DNA of 64,000 bases from Paenibacillus stellifer (GTDB lineage: Bacteria; Bacillota; Bacilli; Paenibacillales; Paenibacillaceae): assembly GCF_000758685.1 (NCBI RefSeq), contig NZ_CP009286.1, forward strand, positions 1,456,501 through 1,520,500, written 5' to 3'. The notes below the pieces were generated by a model. The model saw only the letters and a list, made by a program, of their open reading frames with translations, was not told the DNA's origin and made no database searches. The position numbers and the translations under genes are program-made. Shown piece after piece: positions 25,666 through 34,783 of this stretch (positions are counted from its first letter, which is position 1; every line of letters begins with the position of its first letter).

Positions 25666-26730
25666 ATGCATGTGGAAGTACGCGGTCTGAACAAGCATTT
25701 TGGAGATTTTCATGCGGTGAAGGATGTCGGCTTCGAAATTACAAAAGGACATTTAATTGGCCTGCTCGGCCCAAGCGGCGGCGGCAAAACGTCCATTCTC
25801 CGGATGCTGGCGGGACTTGAGTCGCCTGATTCCGGCGAAATCGTCTTCCACGGACAAGTCGTAAATAATCTTCCGCCGCAGGAGCGCGGGATCGGCTTTG
25901 TGTTTCAGAACTATGCGCTGTTCAAGCATATGACGGTATACGATAACATCGCCTTTGGACTTAAAGTGAAGAAAGTGAACAAGAGCCAAATCCGCGATCG
26001 CGTTATGGAACTGGTCGAGCTGACCGGTCTTAAGGGCTTTGAGAAGCGGTATCCGCAGCAGCTGTCCGGCGGGCAGCGCCAGCGGGTGGCCTTCGCACGG
26101 GCGCTCGCACCGGAGCCTCAGCTGCTCCTCCTCGACGAACCGTTCGCCGCGATCGATGCGAAGATCCGCCAGGAGCTTCGTTCCTGGCTGCGGGAGCTGA
26201 TTGAGCGTGTCGGCATCACCTCCATTTTTGTAACGCATGACCAGGATGAGGCGATCGAGGTAGCGGACGAGATTATGATCATTAACCAGGGCCGCCTGGA
26301 GCAGAAGGGCACGCCTTGGGATATTTATAAGGAACCGAAGACAACGTTCGTGGCGACTTTTATCGGGGAATCAACCCTGATTGAGAATGCATCCGAGCTG
26401 AAGGGCTTCAAACAGGCGGGAAGCGGACAGCCGAACAAAGCCTTGATCCGTCCCGAATACATCGAGATCGGACAGCTTCATGAGTTCAAAGTAGCTTCCG
26501 CTACGGAAAAAGGGATCGTCAAGCATCTGCAATTCCGGGGCAGCGAATGGCTTGTCGAGGTGGAAGTGAACGGCCACAAGCTGGTGACTTACCGGTCGCT
26601 TGAGAAGGAGACGCTGGAAGTGGGCCAGGAAATCGCCGTGCTCGTGCACCGCGCTTACCTGTTCAATGACGAGCGCAGCTGGATTCAGGAGAACAGCCTG
26701 AAGACCGACCCGATGCCGGTCTACATTTAA
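25666..26730 (+). CDS. cysA: Sulfate/thiosulfate ABC transporter ATPase CysA
   Basis: 354 aa. Walker A GPSGGGKTS (around residue 35), Q-loop FVFQNYALF, ABC signature LSGGQRQRV, Walker B LLLLDEPFAAID, H-loop VTHDQDEA; a TOBE domain occupies about residues 240-345. It powers sulfate import. RBS AAAGGAAG overlaps the end of cysW. The LFKHMTVYDNIAFGL segment is typical of the CysA subgroup. Confidence 0.95.
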   Translation: MHVEVRGLNKHFGDFHAVKDVGFEITKGHLIGLLGPSGGGKTSILRMLAGLESPDSGEIVFHGQVVNNLPPQERGIGFVFQNYALFKHMTVYDNIAFGLKVKKVNKSQIRDRVMELVELTGLKGFEKRYPQQLSGGQRQRVAFARALAPEPQLLLLDEPFAAIDAKIRQELRSWLRELIERVGITSIFVTHDQDEAIEVADEIMIINQGRLEQKGTPWDIYKEPKTTFVATFIGESTLIENASELKGFKQAGSGQPNKALIRPEYIEIGQLHEFKVASATEKGIVKHLQFRGSEWLVEVEVNGHKLVTYRSLEKETLEVGQEIAVLVHRAYLFNDERSWIQENSLKTDPMPVYI

Positions 26731-26777
26731 TACAGGAAGCTGGACACTGCGCATTTATTAAGGAATGGGGCTAGGAA

Positions 26778-27833
26778 ATGAAGCTTAGGAGTAGGAGCAG
26801 ACAACTGCACGCCTGGCTTGCCGTCCTGCTGCTGGCACTGACGCTCTCCGGATGCGGGGGCGGCAATAATGCAGCGGCGGATACGGCACCAAAAAGCGAT
26901 GTGACCCTGGTCATCGGCGCTTATAGCGTAGCGAAGGATGCGATGGCGGATATTCTGCCGCTGTTCGCGGAGAAATGGAAGGCGGAAACCGGACAGTCGA
27001 TTTCATTCCAGCAGTCATATGAGGCTTCCGGAACGCAGGCCCGGGCGATTGCCGGCGGGTTCGAAGCGGATGTGACGCTGCTCGCCATGGAAGGCGATGT
27101 CGACAGGCTCGTCAAGGCGGGTCTGGTCAAGGACAACTGGAAGGATCGCGGCGCGGACGGCATGGTGACGCGTTCAATCGTCGTACTCGGCACCCGTGAG
27201 GGGAATCCGAAAGGGATTAAGGATTTTAGCGATTTGACGAAACCCGGAATCAAAGTGCTGTACCCTAATCCGAAGACCTCCGGAGGCGCGCAGTGGGATA
27301 TCAATGCCATCTACGGCGCGGGTTTGAAGCAGTCCGAGGAGAAGGAAGGAGCTAAGGACCCCGCTGCCGCCAAAGCGTTCCTGGCGAGTGTTCATGCCAA
27401 TATAGAGTCGCTCGACAAGAGCGGACGTGCCTCTATGGCGGCTTTTGAATACGGCGTGGGCGACGTCATTGTCACCTACGAGAACGAGTTGCTGGCGCGG
27501 ATCGCCCAGGGCGTGAAGTACGAAGTCGTCATTCCGAAGAATACCATTCTGATCGAGAACCCGGCTGCTGTCGTAGACAAGTATGTCGACAAGCATGGAA
27601 CGCGGGCCGCCGCCGAGGCGTTCGTCAATTTCCTGATGACGCCGGAGGCGCAGGAAGTATTCGCCAAGCATGGCTTCCGTCCGGTGGATCAGAATGTATA
27701 CAAGGAGAATGCAAGCCGCTTCCCGGTTCCAGAAGGATTGTTCGATATAAGCTATCTGGGCGGCTGGAACGAGGTGAGAAGCACCCTGTACTCGAAAAAG
27801 GGAGTCTGGTATCAGGTGCTGGCCGGCATTTAA
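26778..27833 (+). CDS. sbp: Sulfate/thiosulfate-binding lipoprotein
   Basis: 351 aa. A lipoprotein signal (LLALTLSGCGG) would be lipidated at about Cys27. The mature part has the sulfate-binding motifs VTLVIGAYSVAKDAM, FQQSYEASGTQARAI, and NPKTSGGAQWDINAIYGAG. It delivers the anion to CysT/CysW. It is the last gene of the operon, 47 bp after cysA and followed by a terminator; many Firmicutes have the binding protein first. Confidence 0.93.
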   Translation: MKLRSRSRQLHAWLAVLLLALTLSGCGGGNNAAADTAPKSDVTLVIGAYSVAKDAMADILPLFAEKWKAETGQSISFQQSYEASGTQARAIAGGFEADVTLLAMEGDVDRLVKAGLVKDNWKDRGADGMVTRSIVVLGTREGNPKGIKDFSDLTKPGIKVLYPNPKTSGGAQWDINAIYGAGLKQSEEKEGAKDPAAAKAFLASVHANIESLDKSGRASMAAFEYGVGDVIVTYENELLARIAQGVKYEVVIPKNTILIENPAAVVDKYVDKHGTRAAAEAFVNFLMTPEAQEVFAKHGFRPVDQNVYKENASRFPVPEGLFDISYLGGWNEVRSTLYSKKGVWYQVLAGI

Positions 27834-27913
27834 GTGCGGATGCTGGGCGTGAGCTGGGGCTTCGCACCGGTCCCGTCTTCTGTCTTTCGAGCAACTCATT
27901 CGAATTAGGAGCA

Positions 27914-27942
27914 GGCCGTCTTCGGAAGAAGGCGGCCTTTTT
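27914..27942 (+). terminator. Terminator of the sulfate operon
   Basis: GGCCGTCTTC (27914-27923) pairs with GAAGGCGGCC (27928-27937) around GGAA, then five T. Confidence 0.9.
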
Positions 27943-28085
27943 GCATTTGCCTGTTTTACATTTGAAATTTCACAATCGAAATCATCATTAGAGTGATAGC
28001 GCTTCCCTGTTCTATAATAGGGGACAAGCATTTTCGGACCATCAGAAAGAAATGATAATATGGCATATAGAAGGGAGAGAACGTT

Positions 28086-28859
28086 ATGGATACATTGGTG
28101 TTTTTGGGAACGGGCGACGCGATGGGCACGCCCAGAGTGTACTGCGGCTGTGAGGTGTGCGAGGAAGCGAGAGCGGGCGGAATCAACGCGCGGCTGCGTT
28201 CCTCCGTCATGATCGAAGGGAAGGACGATTTCTTGGTGATCGACTGCGGGCCGGACTGGCGGCGGCAGATGGAAGCTCTGGACATTCGCTTGATGCGCAG
28301 ACTGCTGATTACCCACGGCCATTTCGACCATATCGGCGGGCTGCCGGAATGGGCGGACGCCTGCCGATGGACCGGAATCAAGGGCGAGCTGTACACGCCC
28401 GCCGAGGTCATTCCGGTCATTCTGCGGCAGTATCCGTGGCTTGGCAACCAGCTCAACATCATCCCCATGGACGGCGGAATTGCGCTGGACGGCTGGCATA
28501 TCTCCTCCTGGCGCGTCAACCATGGCAAGAACGGCTACTCCTATGCGTTCCGGCTGGAGAAGGAAGGCTATGCCTGGGTGTACTGCCCGGACTCGATCTC
28601 TCTCGGAGAAGAGGAAACCCGGCTCATGCGGGATGCCGATCTGCTGGTGCTGGGCACGAGCTTCTACCATGAGGAAGCCGAGCTGTCGACCCGCTCCGTC
28701 TACGATATGACCGAGGCCGCAGAGCTGCTGCAGGACATCAAGCCGGGCCGGACGTTCTACACGCATATGTCGCATGACGTCGATCTGCGGAAGGCCTATG
28801 TGCTGCCTGAGCGGGTGGAGCTTGCACGGACGGGACTGAGAGTGAAGCTGGGCCGCTGA
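28086..28859 (+). CDS. PhnP-like metallo-beta-lactamase-fold phosphodiesterase
   Basis: 257 aa. The HxHxDH metal motif is THGHFDHIGG (about residues 74-83). The N-terminal YCGCEVC resembles the extra zinc site of PhnP. Further metal ligands are in YCPDSIS and the late THMSHDVD. PhnP cleaves ribosyl cyclic phosphates in phosphonate use, but no phn genes are near, so another cyclic phosphodiester is likely the substrate. RBS AAGGGAGAG precedes the ATG. A TATAAT at 28014-28019 is a possible -10. The gene stands alone. Confidence 0.85.
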   Translation: MDTLVFLGTGDAMGTPRVYCGCEVCEEARAGGINARLRSSVMIEGKDDFLVIDCGPDWRRQMEALDIRLMRRLLITHGHFDHIGGLPEWADACRWTGIKGELYTPAEVIPVILRQYPWLGNQLNIIPMDGGIALDGWHISSWRVNHGKNGYSYAFRLEKEGYAWVYCPDSISLGEEETRLMRDADLLVLGTSFYHEEAELSTRSVYDMTEAAELLQDIKPGRTFYTHMSHDVDLRKAYVLPERVELARTGLRVKLGR

Positions 28860-28938
28860 CGCGTCCAGCCGGGAGATCAAGGCTGCCGGTGTGGAATCAT
28901 TCAGTTGAAGCCCTTAATCCGGTTGGCTTAAATCGGGC

Positions 28939-29883
28939 TTACTCGCTGCCAACGGGCCGGGATGAACTGGCGCTCAGGCATGCGGCGGCATGCCGGCCGA
29001 TGGCCGATATGGCTTCTCTGGCTTCCGGAATCAGGTAAGCGAACAGATGGAAGACGCTCCACATCGGCTCATATACCTCCAGCTGTACTTCCACGCCGGC
29101 TGCTTCCGCTTTGGCGGCGAGCCGGACCGCATCGTCGAGCAGCACTTCCTGGCCGCCGGCCTGGATCAGCAGGGGAGGCAGGCCGGCAAGGTCCATGCGC
29201 AGCGGCGAGAGGATTTCCGGAATCTCGCCATACCAATCCTGCAGGTAATCCAGCAGGATACGCTTGCTGGTCTCCAGGCTGCCGGTCGGGTCGCATTCGC
29301 GGCGGGTGACGTAGGACCCGCCGTCCAGATGGACCAGATCCGCGTGCGGCGAGACCAGAAAGGCTCCCGCCGGCATCTCTTCGCCGGCGTCCCGCAGGGC
29401 AAGCAGCGTCATCAGGACCAGGCTTGCCCCCACGGAATCGCCGCCGAGCACGATGTCGTCCGGCGAATACCCGGCCCCGAGCAGCCAGTGGTAGGCGGCC
29501 AGGGCATCTTCATTGGCCGCCGGGTAAGGGTGCTCGGGGGCGAGCCGGTATTCCGGGACGAGCACCCGGATACCGGCGGCTTCCGCGAGGCGGCCCGCCA
29601 GCTCGCGGTAGAAGGCGCAGCTTCCCGCCGTGAAGCCTCCGCCGTGCAGGTACAGCACGGCCTTGCCGGCCAGGGCGGGAGCGGGCTCGCCGCAGCTTAC
29701 CCATTCGCCGCGAATATGCCCGAACACGGCCTCATGGAATTGCAGGCCGGGCAGCGGGGGGCGCCGAACGGCTTCCTGCTCCAGCGCCTCCCGGATCTGG
29801 ACATGATCATGGCCAGCCTGCCGGGTGTTTTGTCTTAAGGCTTCTTTGATTGCTTCAAGTATTTGTGAATCGCTAGTTTCCAC
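28939..29883 (-). CDS. Alpha/beta hydrolase of the hormone-sensitive lipase type
   Basis: 314 aa. Oxyanion-hole motif YLHGGGFTAGS (about residues 81-91), nucleophile elbow GGDSVGAS in place of the usual GDSAGG, Asp in EVLLDDAVRLA and His in WSVFHLFAYL. This is a short-chain carboxylesterase of family IV. RBS AAGGAGG (29893-29899 on the minus strand) sits ahead of the ATG. Its promoter has a 20-bp spacer, the hallmark of MerR control, and the merR gene is directly upstream, so it is probably an inducible detoxifying esterase. Confidence 0.87.
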   Translation of the reverse strand: METSDSQILEAIKEALRQNTRQAGHDHVQIREALEQEAVRRPPLPGLQFHEAVFGHIRGEWVSCGEPAPALAGKAVLYLHGGGFTAGSCAFYRELAGRLAEAAGIRVLVPEYRLAPEHPYPAANEDALAAYHWLLGAGYSPDDIVLGGDSVGASLVLMTLLALRDAGEEMPAGAFLVSPHADLVHLDGGSYVTRRECDPTGSLETSKRILLDYLQDWYGEIPEILSPLRMDLAGLPPLLIQAGGQEVLLDDAVRLAAKAEAAGVEVQLEVYEPMWSVFHLFAYLIPEAREAISAIGRHAAACLSASSSRPVGSE

Positions 29884-29915
29884 TTGAGAATTCCTCCTTG
29901 ACTTGGGATGGCTTC

Positions 29916-29947
29916 ATTCTAAAGCCTGTAGCAAGAAACAAGGTCAA
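29916..29947 (-). promoter_or_regulatory. MerR-type promoter (20-bp spacer) for the esterase
   Basis: On the minus strand TTGACC (29942-29947) and TAGAAT (29916-29921) are 20 bp apart. The spacer carries an imperfect dyad (ACCTTG with CAGGCT). MerR-family activators untwist such over-long spacers. It lies between merR and the esterase gene, reading toward the esterase. Confidence 0.65.
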
Positions 29948-29972
29948 GGGGTGTATCTCTATTCCTACATTT

Positions 29973-30374
29973 CTACATACGGAGAATGGATTTGACCGTC
30001 TGGATGTCAGGATGGACCTGCTCTGCGGTAAGGGCCTGTTTAAGCCCGGCCAGATTTTGGCGGGTCTGCTCCCTGAGCTCGATCTCGCGGAGCAGCGTCT
30101 CCATTTTCCTGTCGATTATTGCCGTGAAGTCCTCCAGCCGGATTCCCTGGTCCTGCGATTTGCCGAGCGCCTTGCGGATTTCCTTGATCGTGAAGCCGCA
30201 CTGCTTGGCGTTGCCGATGAACGTAAGCCGGATCAGCACATCCTCGGAGTACAGCCGGTAACCGGCGGCAGAGCGCCCGGGAGGCGGAATCAAACCCTGC
30301 TGCTCATAATAGCGCAGCGTCTCGGCATGAAGCCCGCTTCGTTTGGCGAGCTCCCCGCGTGTATATGTCGTCAT
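29973..30374 (-). CDS. MerR-family transcriptional regulator
   Basis: 133 aa. Winged helix-turn-helix YTRGELAKRSGLHAETLRYY at the N-terminus, then GYRLYSEDVLIRLTFIGNAK and a long dimerisation helix (about residues 75-115). No metal-binding cysteine loop is seen at the C-terminus; only one Cys (NAKQCGF), so it is unlikely to be a classical metal sensor. The gene lies 89 bp upstream of the esterase on the same strand and probably activates it. Confidence 0.9.
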   Translation of the reverse strand: MTTYTRGELAKRSGLHAETLRYYEQQGLIPPPGRSAAGYRLYSEDVLIRLTFIGNAKQCGFTIKEIRKALGKSQDQGIRLEDFTAIIDRKMETLLREIELREQTRQNLAGLKQALTAEQVHPDIQTVKSILRM

Positions 30375-30456
30375 ACTTTCAGTATCACCCCCGTCCTAAC
30401 TCAAGTATAGGCTAAGTCTGAACACCGATAAATCCCAAAAGATGGAGAGGATTGCC

Positions 30457-31044
30457 GTGAACGGAAATCAGCAATTTAACCCGATTTTACTGTCTTTTCC
30501 CGAGAGCTTTGAGACCGAGCGGCTTGTCATTCGCGCTCCGCGCTGGGGCGAAGGCGGCTCCATCAATGAAGCGGTTCTGGAAAGCCTGGAGGAGCTGCGG
30601 CCCTGGATGCCTTTTGCCCGGAAGGCACCGACTATGGATGAATCCGAGGCTTTTACCCGTCAGGCCCGTCTGGATTTTCTGAAACGCACCGAGCTGCATA
30701 TGCGCCTGTTTCACAAGGAAACGGGACACTTCATCGGCTGCAGCGGTTTGCATCGGATTGACTGGGACATCCGCAGCTTTGAGATCGGCTACTGGATCAG
30801 GACATCTTGCGCGGGACAAGGCTATGTAACGGAGGCCGTGAACGGAATTTCGGATTTTGCCATAACGGAGCTTGAGGCGAACCGGATCGAAATCCGCTGC
30901 AGCGACCGGAATGCGAGAAGCGCGGCGGTCGCCGAGCGGGCGGGTTTCAAGCTGGAGGCGGTGCTGCGGAATAGCCGGAGGGGAGAGAGCGGGGAACTGG
31001 AGAGCAGCCGGATTTATGCCAAGGTCAGAGGCTCCGAGTTCTAG
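30457..31044 (+). CDS. GNAT acetyltransferase, RimJ/RimL type
   Basis: 195 aa counted from GTG at 30457, which has GAGAGG 6 nt upstream; the earlier in-frame ATG at 30442 has no RBS. Motifs fit the RimL group: TERLVIRAP, GYWIRTSCAGQGYVTEAV with the acetyl-CoA loop, and RNARSAAVAERAGFKLEAVL. It probably acetylates an N-terminal amine of a protein or a small molecule. Divergent from merR. Confidence 0.85.
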   Translation: MNGNQQFNPILLSFPESFETERLVIRAPRWGEGGSINEAVLESLEELRPWMPFARKAPTMDESEAFTRQARLDFLKRTELHMRLFHKETGHFIGCSGLHRIDWDIRSFEIGYWIRTSCAGQGYVTEAVNGISDFAITELEANRIEIRCSDRNARSAAVAERAGFKLEAVLRNSRRGESGELESSRIYAKVRGSEF

Positions 31045-31172
31045 CGGAGGAGGCTTTGAATGGCGATAGAAGAATGAAAGCGGGATGAAGATGAAAGAAA
31101 CAAGATGAGCCGGATGAAGCGCCTGCTGGCGACCGCTTTGCGGGACATTTCCCCCGGAAATATATTAAACGC

Positions 31173-31216
31173 AAAAGAGCGGATGTGCGCGAAAGGCGCA
31201 TACCCGCTCTTTTTTA
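31173..31216. terminator. Bidirectional terminator
   Basis: AGAGCGG pairs with CCGCTCT around an inner GTGCGC/GCGCAT stem; six T on the plus side and TTTT on the minus side. It serves the convergent GNAT and SDR genes. Confidence 0.8.
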
Positions 31217-31984
31217 CTAATGCATAGTCATGCCGCCTGTAACATTGATCGCCTGTCCCGTCATGTAGGAGGCCAGCGGGCTTGCCAGAAACAGCACGAC
31301 GCGGGCGACGTCCTCCGGCTGGGCTGTCCGGCCAAGCGGAACCTGCGAGCAGTCCTCGGCCAATATGTCCTCGGGCGTCATGCCCCGAAGCTGCGCCCCT
31401 TCCACGCGCTCACGCCGCTTCATATCGGTCTCCACAATGCCCGGGCAGACCGCGTTGACCAAAATCTGTTCCTTCGCCAGCTCCAAAGCCATGACCTTGG
31501 TGAAACCCAGAACAGCATGCTTGGAGGCGACGTATCCTCCCATGCAGCGGTAGCCGTTCTTGCCGGCCTGGGAGGAGATATTGATGATTCTGCCCCCGGT
31601 TCCCTGCCGCAGCATTTGCGCGGCTCCCGCCTGAGACACCAGATAAGTGCCCTTGGCGTTGACATCCATCATCCGGTCCCAGTCGGCCTCTTTAATATGT
31701 ACCGCGTAATCCATGGCTGAGGTTCCGGTGTTGTTCACAACATAGTCGATTTGGCCAAAGGTCTCTACGGCAAAAGAAATCAAACGCACCGCATCGCTGG
31801 CCTTGGATACATCGCAGCGGATGGCGGCAAGACGGTCGCCTAACCGGGCCTCTCCGGCTTGCGCGATATCTCCGATGACAACATTGGCTCCGGCTTCGAG
31901 GAACAGATCCGCGACGCCCTTGCCGATTCCGGATAATCCGCCGGTCACAACCAGCGTTTTGCCGGTCAGATCGATAGTCAGCAT
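31217..31984 (-). CDS. Short-chain dehydrogenase/reductase
   Basis: 255 aa, classical SDR. Cofactor motif TGGLSGIGKG, the NNTG variant of NNAG, and catalytic residues Ser in INISSQAG, Tyr in YVASKHAV and Lys three after it. An acidic residue after beta-2 (VVIGDIAQ) suggests NAD(H) preference. It is 18 bp downstream of luxS on the same strand with RBS AAAGGAGAG, so they are cotranscribed. The substrate is unknown; 3-oxoacyl or sugar alcohol substrates are common. Confidence 0.86.
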   Translation of the reverse strand: MLTIDLTGKTLVVTGGLSGIGKGVADLFLEAGANVVIGDIAQAGEARLGDRLAAIRCDVSKASDAVRLISFAVETFGQIDYVVNNTGTSAMDYAVHIKEADWDRMMDVNAKGTYLVSQAGAAQMLRQGTGGRIINISSQAGKNGYRCMGGYVASKHAVLGFTKVMALELAKEQILVNAVCPGIVETDMKRRERVEGAQLRGMTPEDILAEDCSQVPLGRTAQPEDVARVVLFLASPLASYMTGQAINVTGGMTMH

Positions 31985-32002
31985 ACCGTTCCCGCTCTCC
32001 TT

Positions 32003-32461
32003 TTATTTTCGAACAAAGGGATCGTCGCTAATGCCGGATTCAAGGACGAGCTTCGCGTATTCTTTGGCTCCGAACAGGGAATGGTCCTTGTAGTTTCCGC
32101 ATTCCAGCGGGCTCACTGCCGGCACAGTCTCCGTTTCGAGCACCTTGTGGAGCACTTTCGTCAGCGCTGCGGCGACATCGGCCGGAGAATGCTCGTCCCA
32201 GATGATCAGATAGAAGCCGGTGCGGCAGCCCATTGGAGAAATATCGATAATGCCCGGAAGCTCGTCGCGCAAATAGGTGGCAAGAAGATGCTCAAGCGTA
32301 TGGAGAGCTGCTGTCGGCACCGCGTCCGCATTGGGCTGCAGCAGTCGCAGATCATATTTTTGTACAATGCCGCCTTTGCCGTTCCGTTCGGTTCCGGCAA
32401 TTCTGACATACGGGGCGATAACTTTGGTGTGGTCCAACTGGAAGCTTTCAACTTGTGCCAT
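32003..32461 (-). CDS. luxS: S-ribosylhomocysteine lyase LuxS
   Basis: 152 aa. It cleaves S-ribosylhomocysteine to homocysteine and the AI-2 precursor DPD. Metal and catalytic residues are in place: His54, Glu57, His58 in HTLEHL, Cys79 in PMGCRTGFY, and the metal Cys121 in ECGNYKDHS. The ATG at 32461 is used because AAAGGA lies about 9 nt upstream; an ATG three codons earlier overlaps that RBS. It diverges from the methionine operon and works after MtnN, encoded at the end of that operon. Confidence 0.96.
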   Translation of the reverse strand: MAQVESFQLDHTKVIAPYVRIAGTERNGKGGIVQKYDLRLLQPNADAVPTAALHTLEHLLATYLRDELPGIIDISPMGCRTGFYLIIWDEHSPADVAAALTKVLHKVLETETVPAVSPLECGNYKDHSLFGAKEYAKLVLESGISDDPFVRK

Positions 32462-32496
32462 GAGGTTCATCCTTTCAAGACGTGATGGTTTTATTC

Positions 32497-32525
32497 AAAG
32501 TAACACACTCGGATTTTCTTGTAAA
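32497..32525 (-). promoter_or_regulatory. Putative sigma-A promoter of luxS
   Basis: On the minus strand TTTACA (32520-32525), 17-bp spacer, TACTTT (32497-32502), about 36 bp before the luxS start. Confidence 0.5.
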
Positions 32526-32578
32526 CATAAAATTCATATATATCCGATGAGATAAATAAAAATTACTTAACATGCTTA

Positions 32579-32607
32579 TTGACACGTATTAATAGGCGTA
32601 ATATGAT
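32579..32607 (+). promoter_or_regulatory. Strong sigma-A promoter of the methionine operon
   Basis: TTGACA (32579-32584), exactly 17 bp, TATGAT (32602-32607), about 50 bp before metQ. The leader is too short for an S-box. The spacer includes TTAATAGG, also found upstream of cysT. Confidence 0.8.
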
Positions 32608-32656
32608 ATAAACCAATTAATTCCGACAAAAATAATAGGTTAAGGGGAGATTGGGA

Positions 32657-33523
32657 ATGAAGAGAAAAAACAAATTGTTGTGGACGCCGCTGCTGCTGGC
32701 TGCTATGACCGCCGTTGTGGTGCTGTCAGGCTGCGGTTCCAATTCTGACGCGGCTTCCTCGAATTCTGCAGACGGGAAACAAGAGACCAAGACGCTGAGG
32801 ATCAGCTTCAACCCGGGACCTTATAGCGATCAATTCAAAAAGGGCGTTGCTCCGTATTTGGAGAAGAAAGGCTATGAAATTACATATAAAGAGTTCACCG
32901 ATGGTATCCAGCCGAATGTGGCTGTAGCGAACGGAGAGATTGACGCCAATGTCTTTCAGCACTCTCTCTATCTGGAATCGATCAACAAGCGGGAAAAAAT
33001 CGATTTGGTAGGGGTGGTACAGGTTCCGACTCCTCCGATGGGCCTGTACTCCAAGAAGCACCAGAGTCTGGACGAGATCCCGGACGGCGCGCAGGTCAAT
33101 CTCCCCAACGAGCCGGTCAACATGCTCCGGGCGCTGACGATTCTGAAAGAGGTCGGCTGGATCACACTGAAGGATAATATTGATCCGCTGCAGACTTCCA
33201 TTAACGATGTGACTTCCAACCCGCACAACATCAAATTTGTGCCGACGGAGCCGGCACAGGGGCCGCAGGCGCTTCAGGACGTCGACTATGCCGCCATTCA
33301 GGGGAATTTCGCCATCGCGAACAACATCAAACTCACTACAGCGCTTAAGCTTGAGAATATGACCGATCCGTTCACGAATATCGTGGCAGTCGCCAGCAAG
33401 AACAAAGACAAACAGTTCGTAAAGGATATTATCGACGGCTATCATTCCCAGGAGTTCAAGGATTATATCAAAACGAATTCCGCATACGAGGGCTATCATC
33501 TGCCGGCTTATTTCAATGAATAG
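32657..33523 (+). CDS. metQ: Methionine-binding lipoprotein MetQ (NlpA family)
   Basis: 288 aa from ATG 32657 (AAGGGGAG 7 nt upstream; TTG 32651 is too close). The lipobox VVVLSGCGS leads to lipidation near Cys26. The mature part has the NlpA motifs LRISFNPGPYSDQF, FTDGIQPNVAVANGEIDAN and QHSLYLE. It captures methionine for MetN/MetI, encoded two genes on. The aminotransferase gene between metQ and metN is unusual. Confidence 0.93.
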   Translation: MKRKNKLLWTPLLLAAMTAVVVLSGCGSNSDAASSNSADGKQETKTLRISFNPGPYSDQFKKGVAPYLEKKGYEITYKEFTDGIQPNVAVANGEIDANVFQHSLYLESINKREKIDLVGVVQVPTPPMGLYSKKHQSLDEIPDGAQVNLPNEPVNMLRALTILKEVGWITLKDNIDPLQTSINDVTSNPHNIKFVPTEPAQGPQALQDVDYAAIQGNFAIANNIKLTTALKLENMTDPFTNIVAVASKNKDKQFVKDIIDGYHSQEFKDYIKTNSAYEGYHLPAYFNE

Positions 33524-33568
33524 GAAGTGTAGCCAGCGGATCAATATTGAGGTGGAGGCGCGTTTGTT

Positions 33569-34783
33569 ATGGCGATTTTTCAACCTTCCGCCGTCATAGG
33601 ACGGCTGCCGGAGCACTATTTCCGGGCTCTTAAGGAAAAAGTCGCGGATTACCGCGCCAGGGGAATTGACGTCATCGATCTATCAACCGGCAATCCCGAC
33701 GGACCGACTCCGGAAGCGATCGTCCGCAGCCTGAAGGATGCGGCCGACAAGCCGGAGAATCACGGCTATCCCCCTTTTTACGGCAAGCCGGATACGCTTC
33801 GTGCTGTCGCCGAGTTCTATTACCGGGAATACAGCGTGGAGCTGGACCCCGATAAGGAGATTGCGGTCTTTCACGGGTCAGGTACCGGAATTATGGGGAT
33901 TGCGCATGCCCTCCTGGGAAAAGGCGATGTTCTGCTGACAGCCAATCCGTCATATCCGCCATACTATGCGGCGGCGGCATTGACCGGGGCGGAGGTGCAT
34001 GCCGTTCCAGTTGAAGAGCACAGCGGCTTTCTCCCGGATTACCGGGAGGTGTCACCGGATATTTTGAAACGGGTTCGGCTGCTGCTGCTGAATTATCCGA
34101 ACAATCCTACCGGAGCGGTGGCGACGCGGGAATTCTTCGAGCAGATTCTTGAGCTGGCTGCCGAGTATCATTTTCCCGTTGTGAACGACTTCGCTTACGG
34201 CTCGCTCGGATTTGACGGACATAAACCAATCAGTCTGCTCCAGATCCCTGGAGCCAAGGAATACGGTGTTGAAATCTATACACTCTCCAAGACCTACAAT
34301 ATGGCGGGCTGGCGCTTCGGCTTCGCGGTCGGGAACGCTTCGGTGATCAGTGCGCTTAGGCTGTATCATACCCATGCGTACAGCACGGTCTTCGGCGCGG
34401 TGCAGGATGCCGCCGCCACGGCGCTGCTCGGACCGCAGGATCAGGTGCGGGAGCTTACGGCCAAGTACGAGCGGAGGAGGGATGTGCTCGTCTCCGGACT
34501 GCGGGACATCGGATGGGAAGTTGCGGCTCCCAAGGGCACCTTCTTTGCCTGGCTGAAGCTGCCGGAAGGCCGCCGTTCCCGGGAGTTCGCCGACTGGCTG
34601 CTGGAGGAAGCCCATGTAGCGGTCGCTCCCGGAGAAGGATTCGGCACATTGGGTGACGCTTATGTGCGTGTTGGGCTTGTGAGCGGGGAGGACCGGATCG
34701 CTGAAGCCGTGCGGCGGATTGGCCGGACAGGGATTTTTGGCGATACCGCTATTGCGCTGAATGAAGGGGGGCTTCGGGGATGA
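33569..34783 (+). CDS. mtnE: Methionine aminotransferase-like protein (MtnE/YkrV type)
   Basis: 404 aa. Class I PLP aminotransferase; the PLP lysine lies in TLSKTYNMAGWRFGF, the Asp/Tyr pair in VVNDFAYGSLGFDG, and NYPNNPTGAVATREFFEQ is present. These stretches are close to B. subtilis MtnE, which makes methionine from 2-keto-4-methylthiobutyrate at the end of the salvage pathway. The location between methionine transport genes supports this. The 3' end overlaps metN by ATGA. A general role with other keto acids cannot be excluded. Confidence 0.82.
   Translation: MAIFQPSAVIGRLPEHYFRALKEKVADYRARGIDVIDLSTGNPDGPTPEAIVRSLKDAADKPENHGYPPFYGKPDTLRAVAEFYYREYSVELDPDKEIAVFHGSGTGIMGIAHALLGKGDVLLTANPSYPPYYAAAALTGAEVHAVPVEEHSGFLPDYREVSPDILKRVRLLLLNYPNNPTGAVATREFFEQILELAAEYHFPVVNDFAYGSLGFDGHKPISLLQIPGAKEYGVEIYTLSKTYNMAGWRFGFAVGNASVISALRLYHTHAYSTVFGAVQDAAATALLGPQDQVRELTAKYERRRDVLVSGLRDIGWEVAAPKGTFFAWLKLPEGRRSREFADWLLEEAHVAVAPGEGFGTLGDAYVRVGLVSGEDRIAEAVRRIGRTGIFGDTAIALNEGGLRG

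Noticed and set aside
32470..32656. S-box (SAM) riboswitch upstream of metQ or luxS
   Set aside because: The leaders are about 36-50 nt, too short, and no S-box core sequence is present on either strand.
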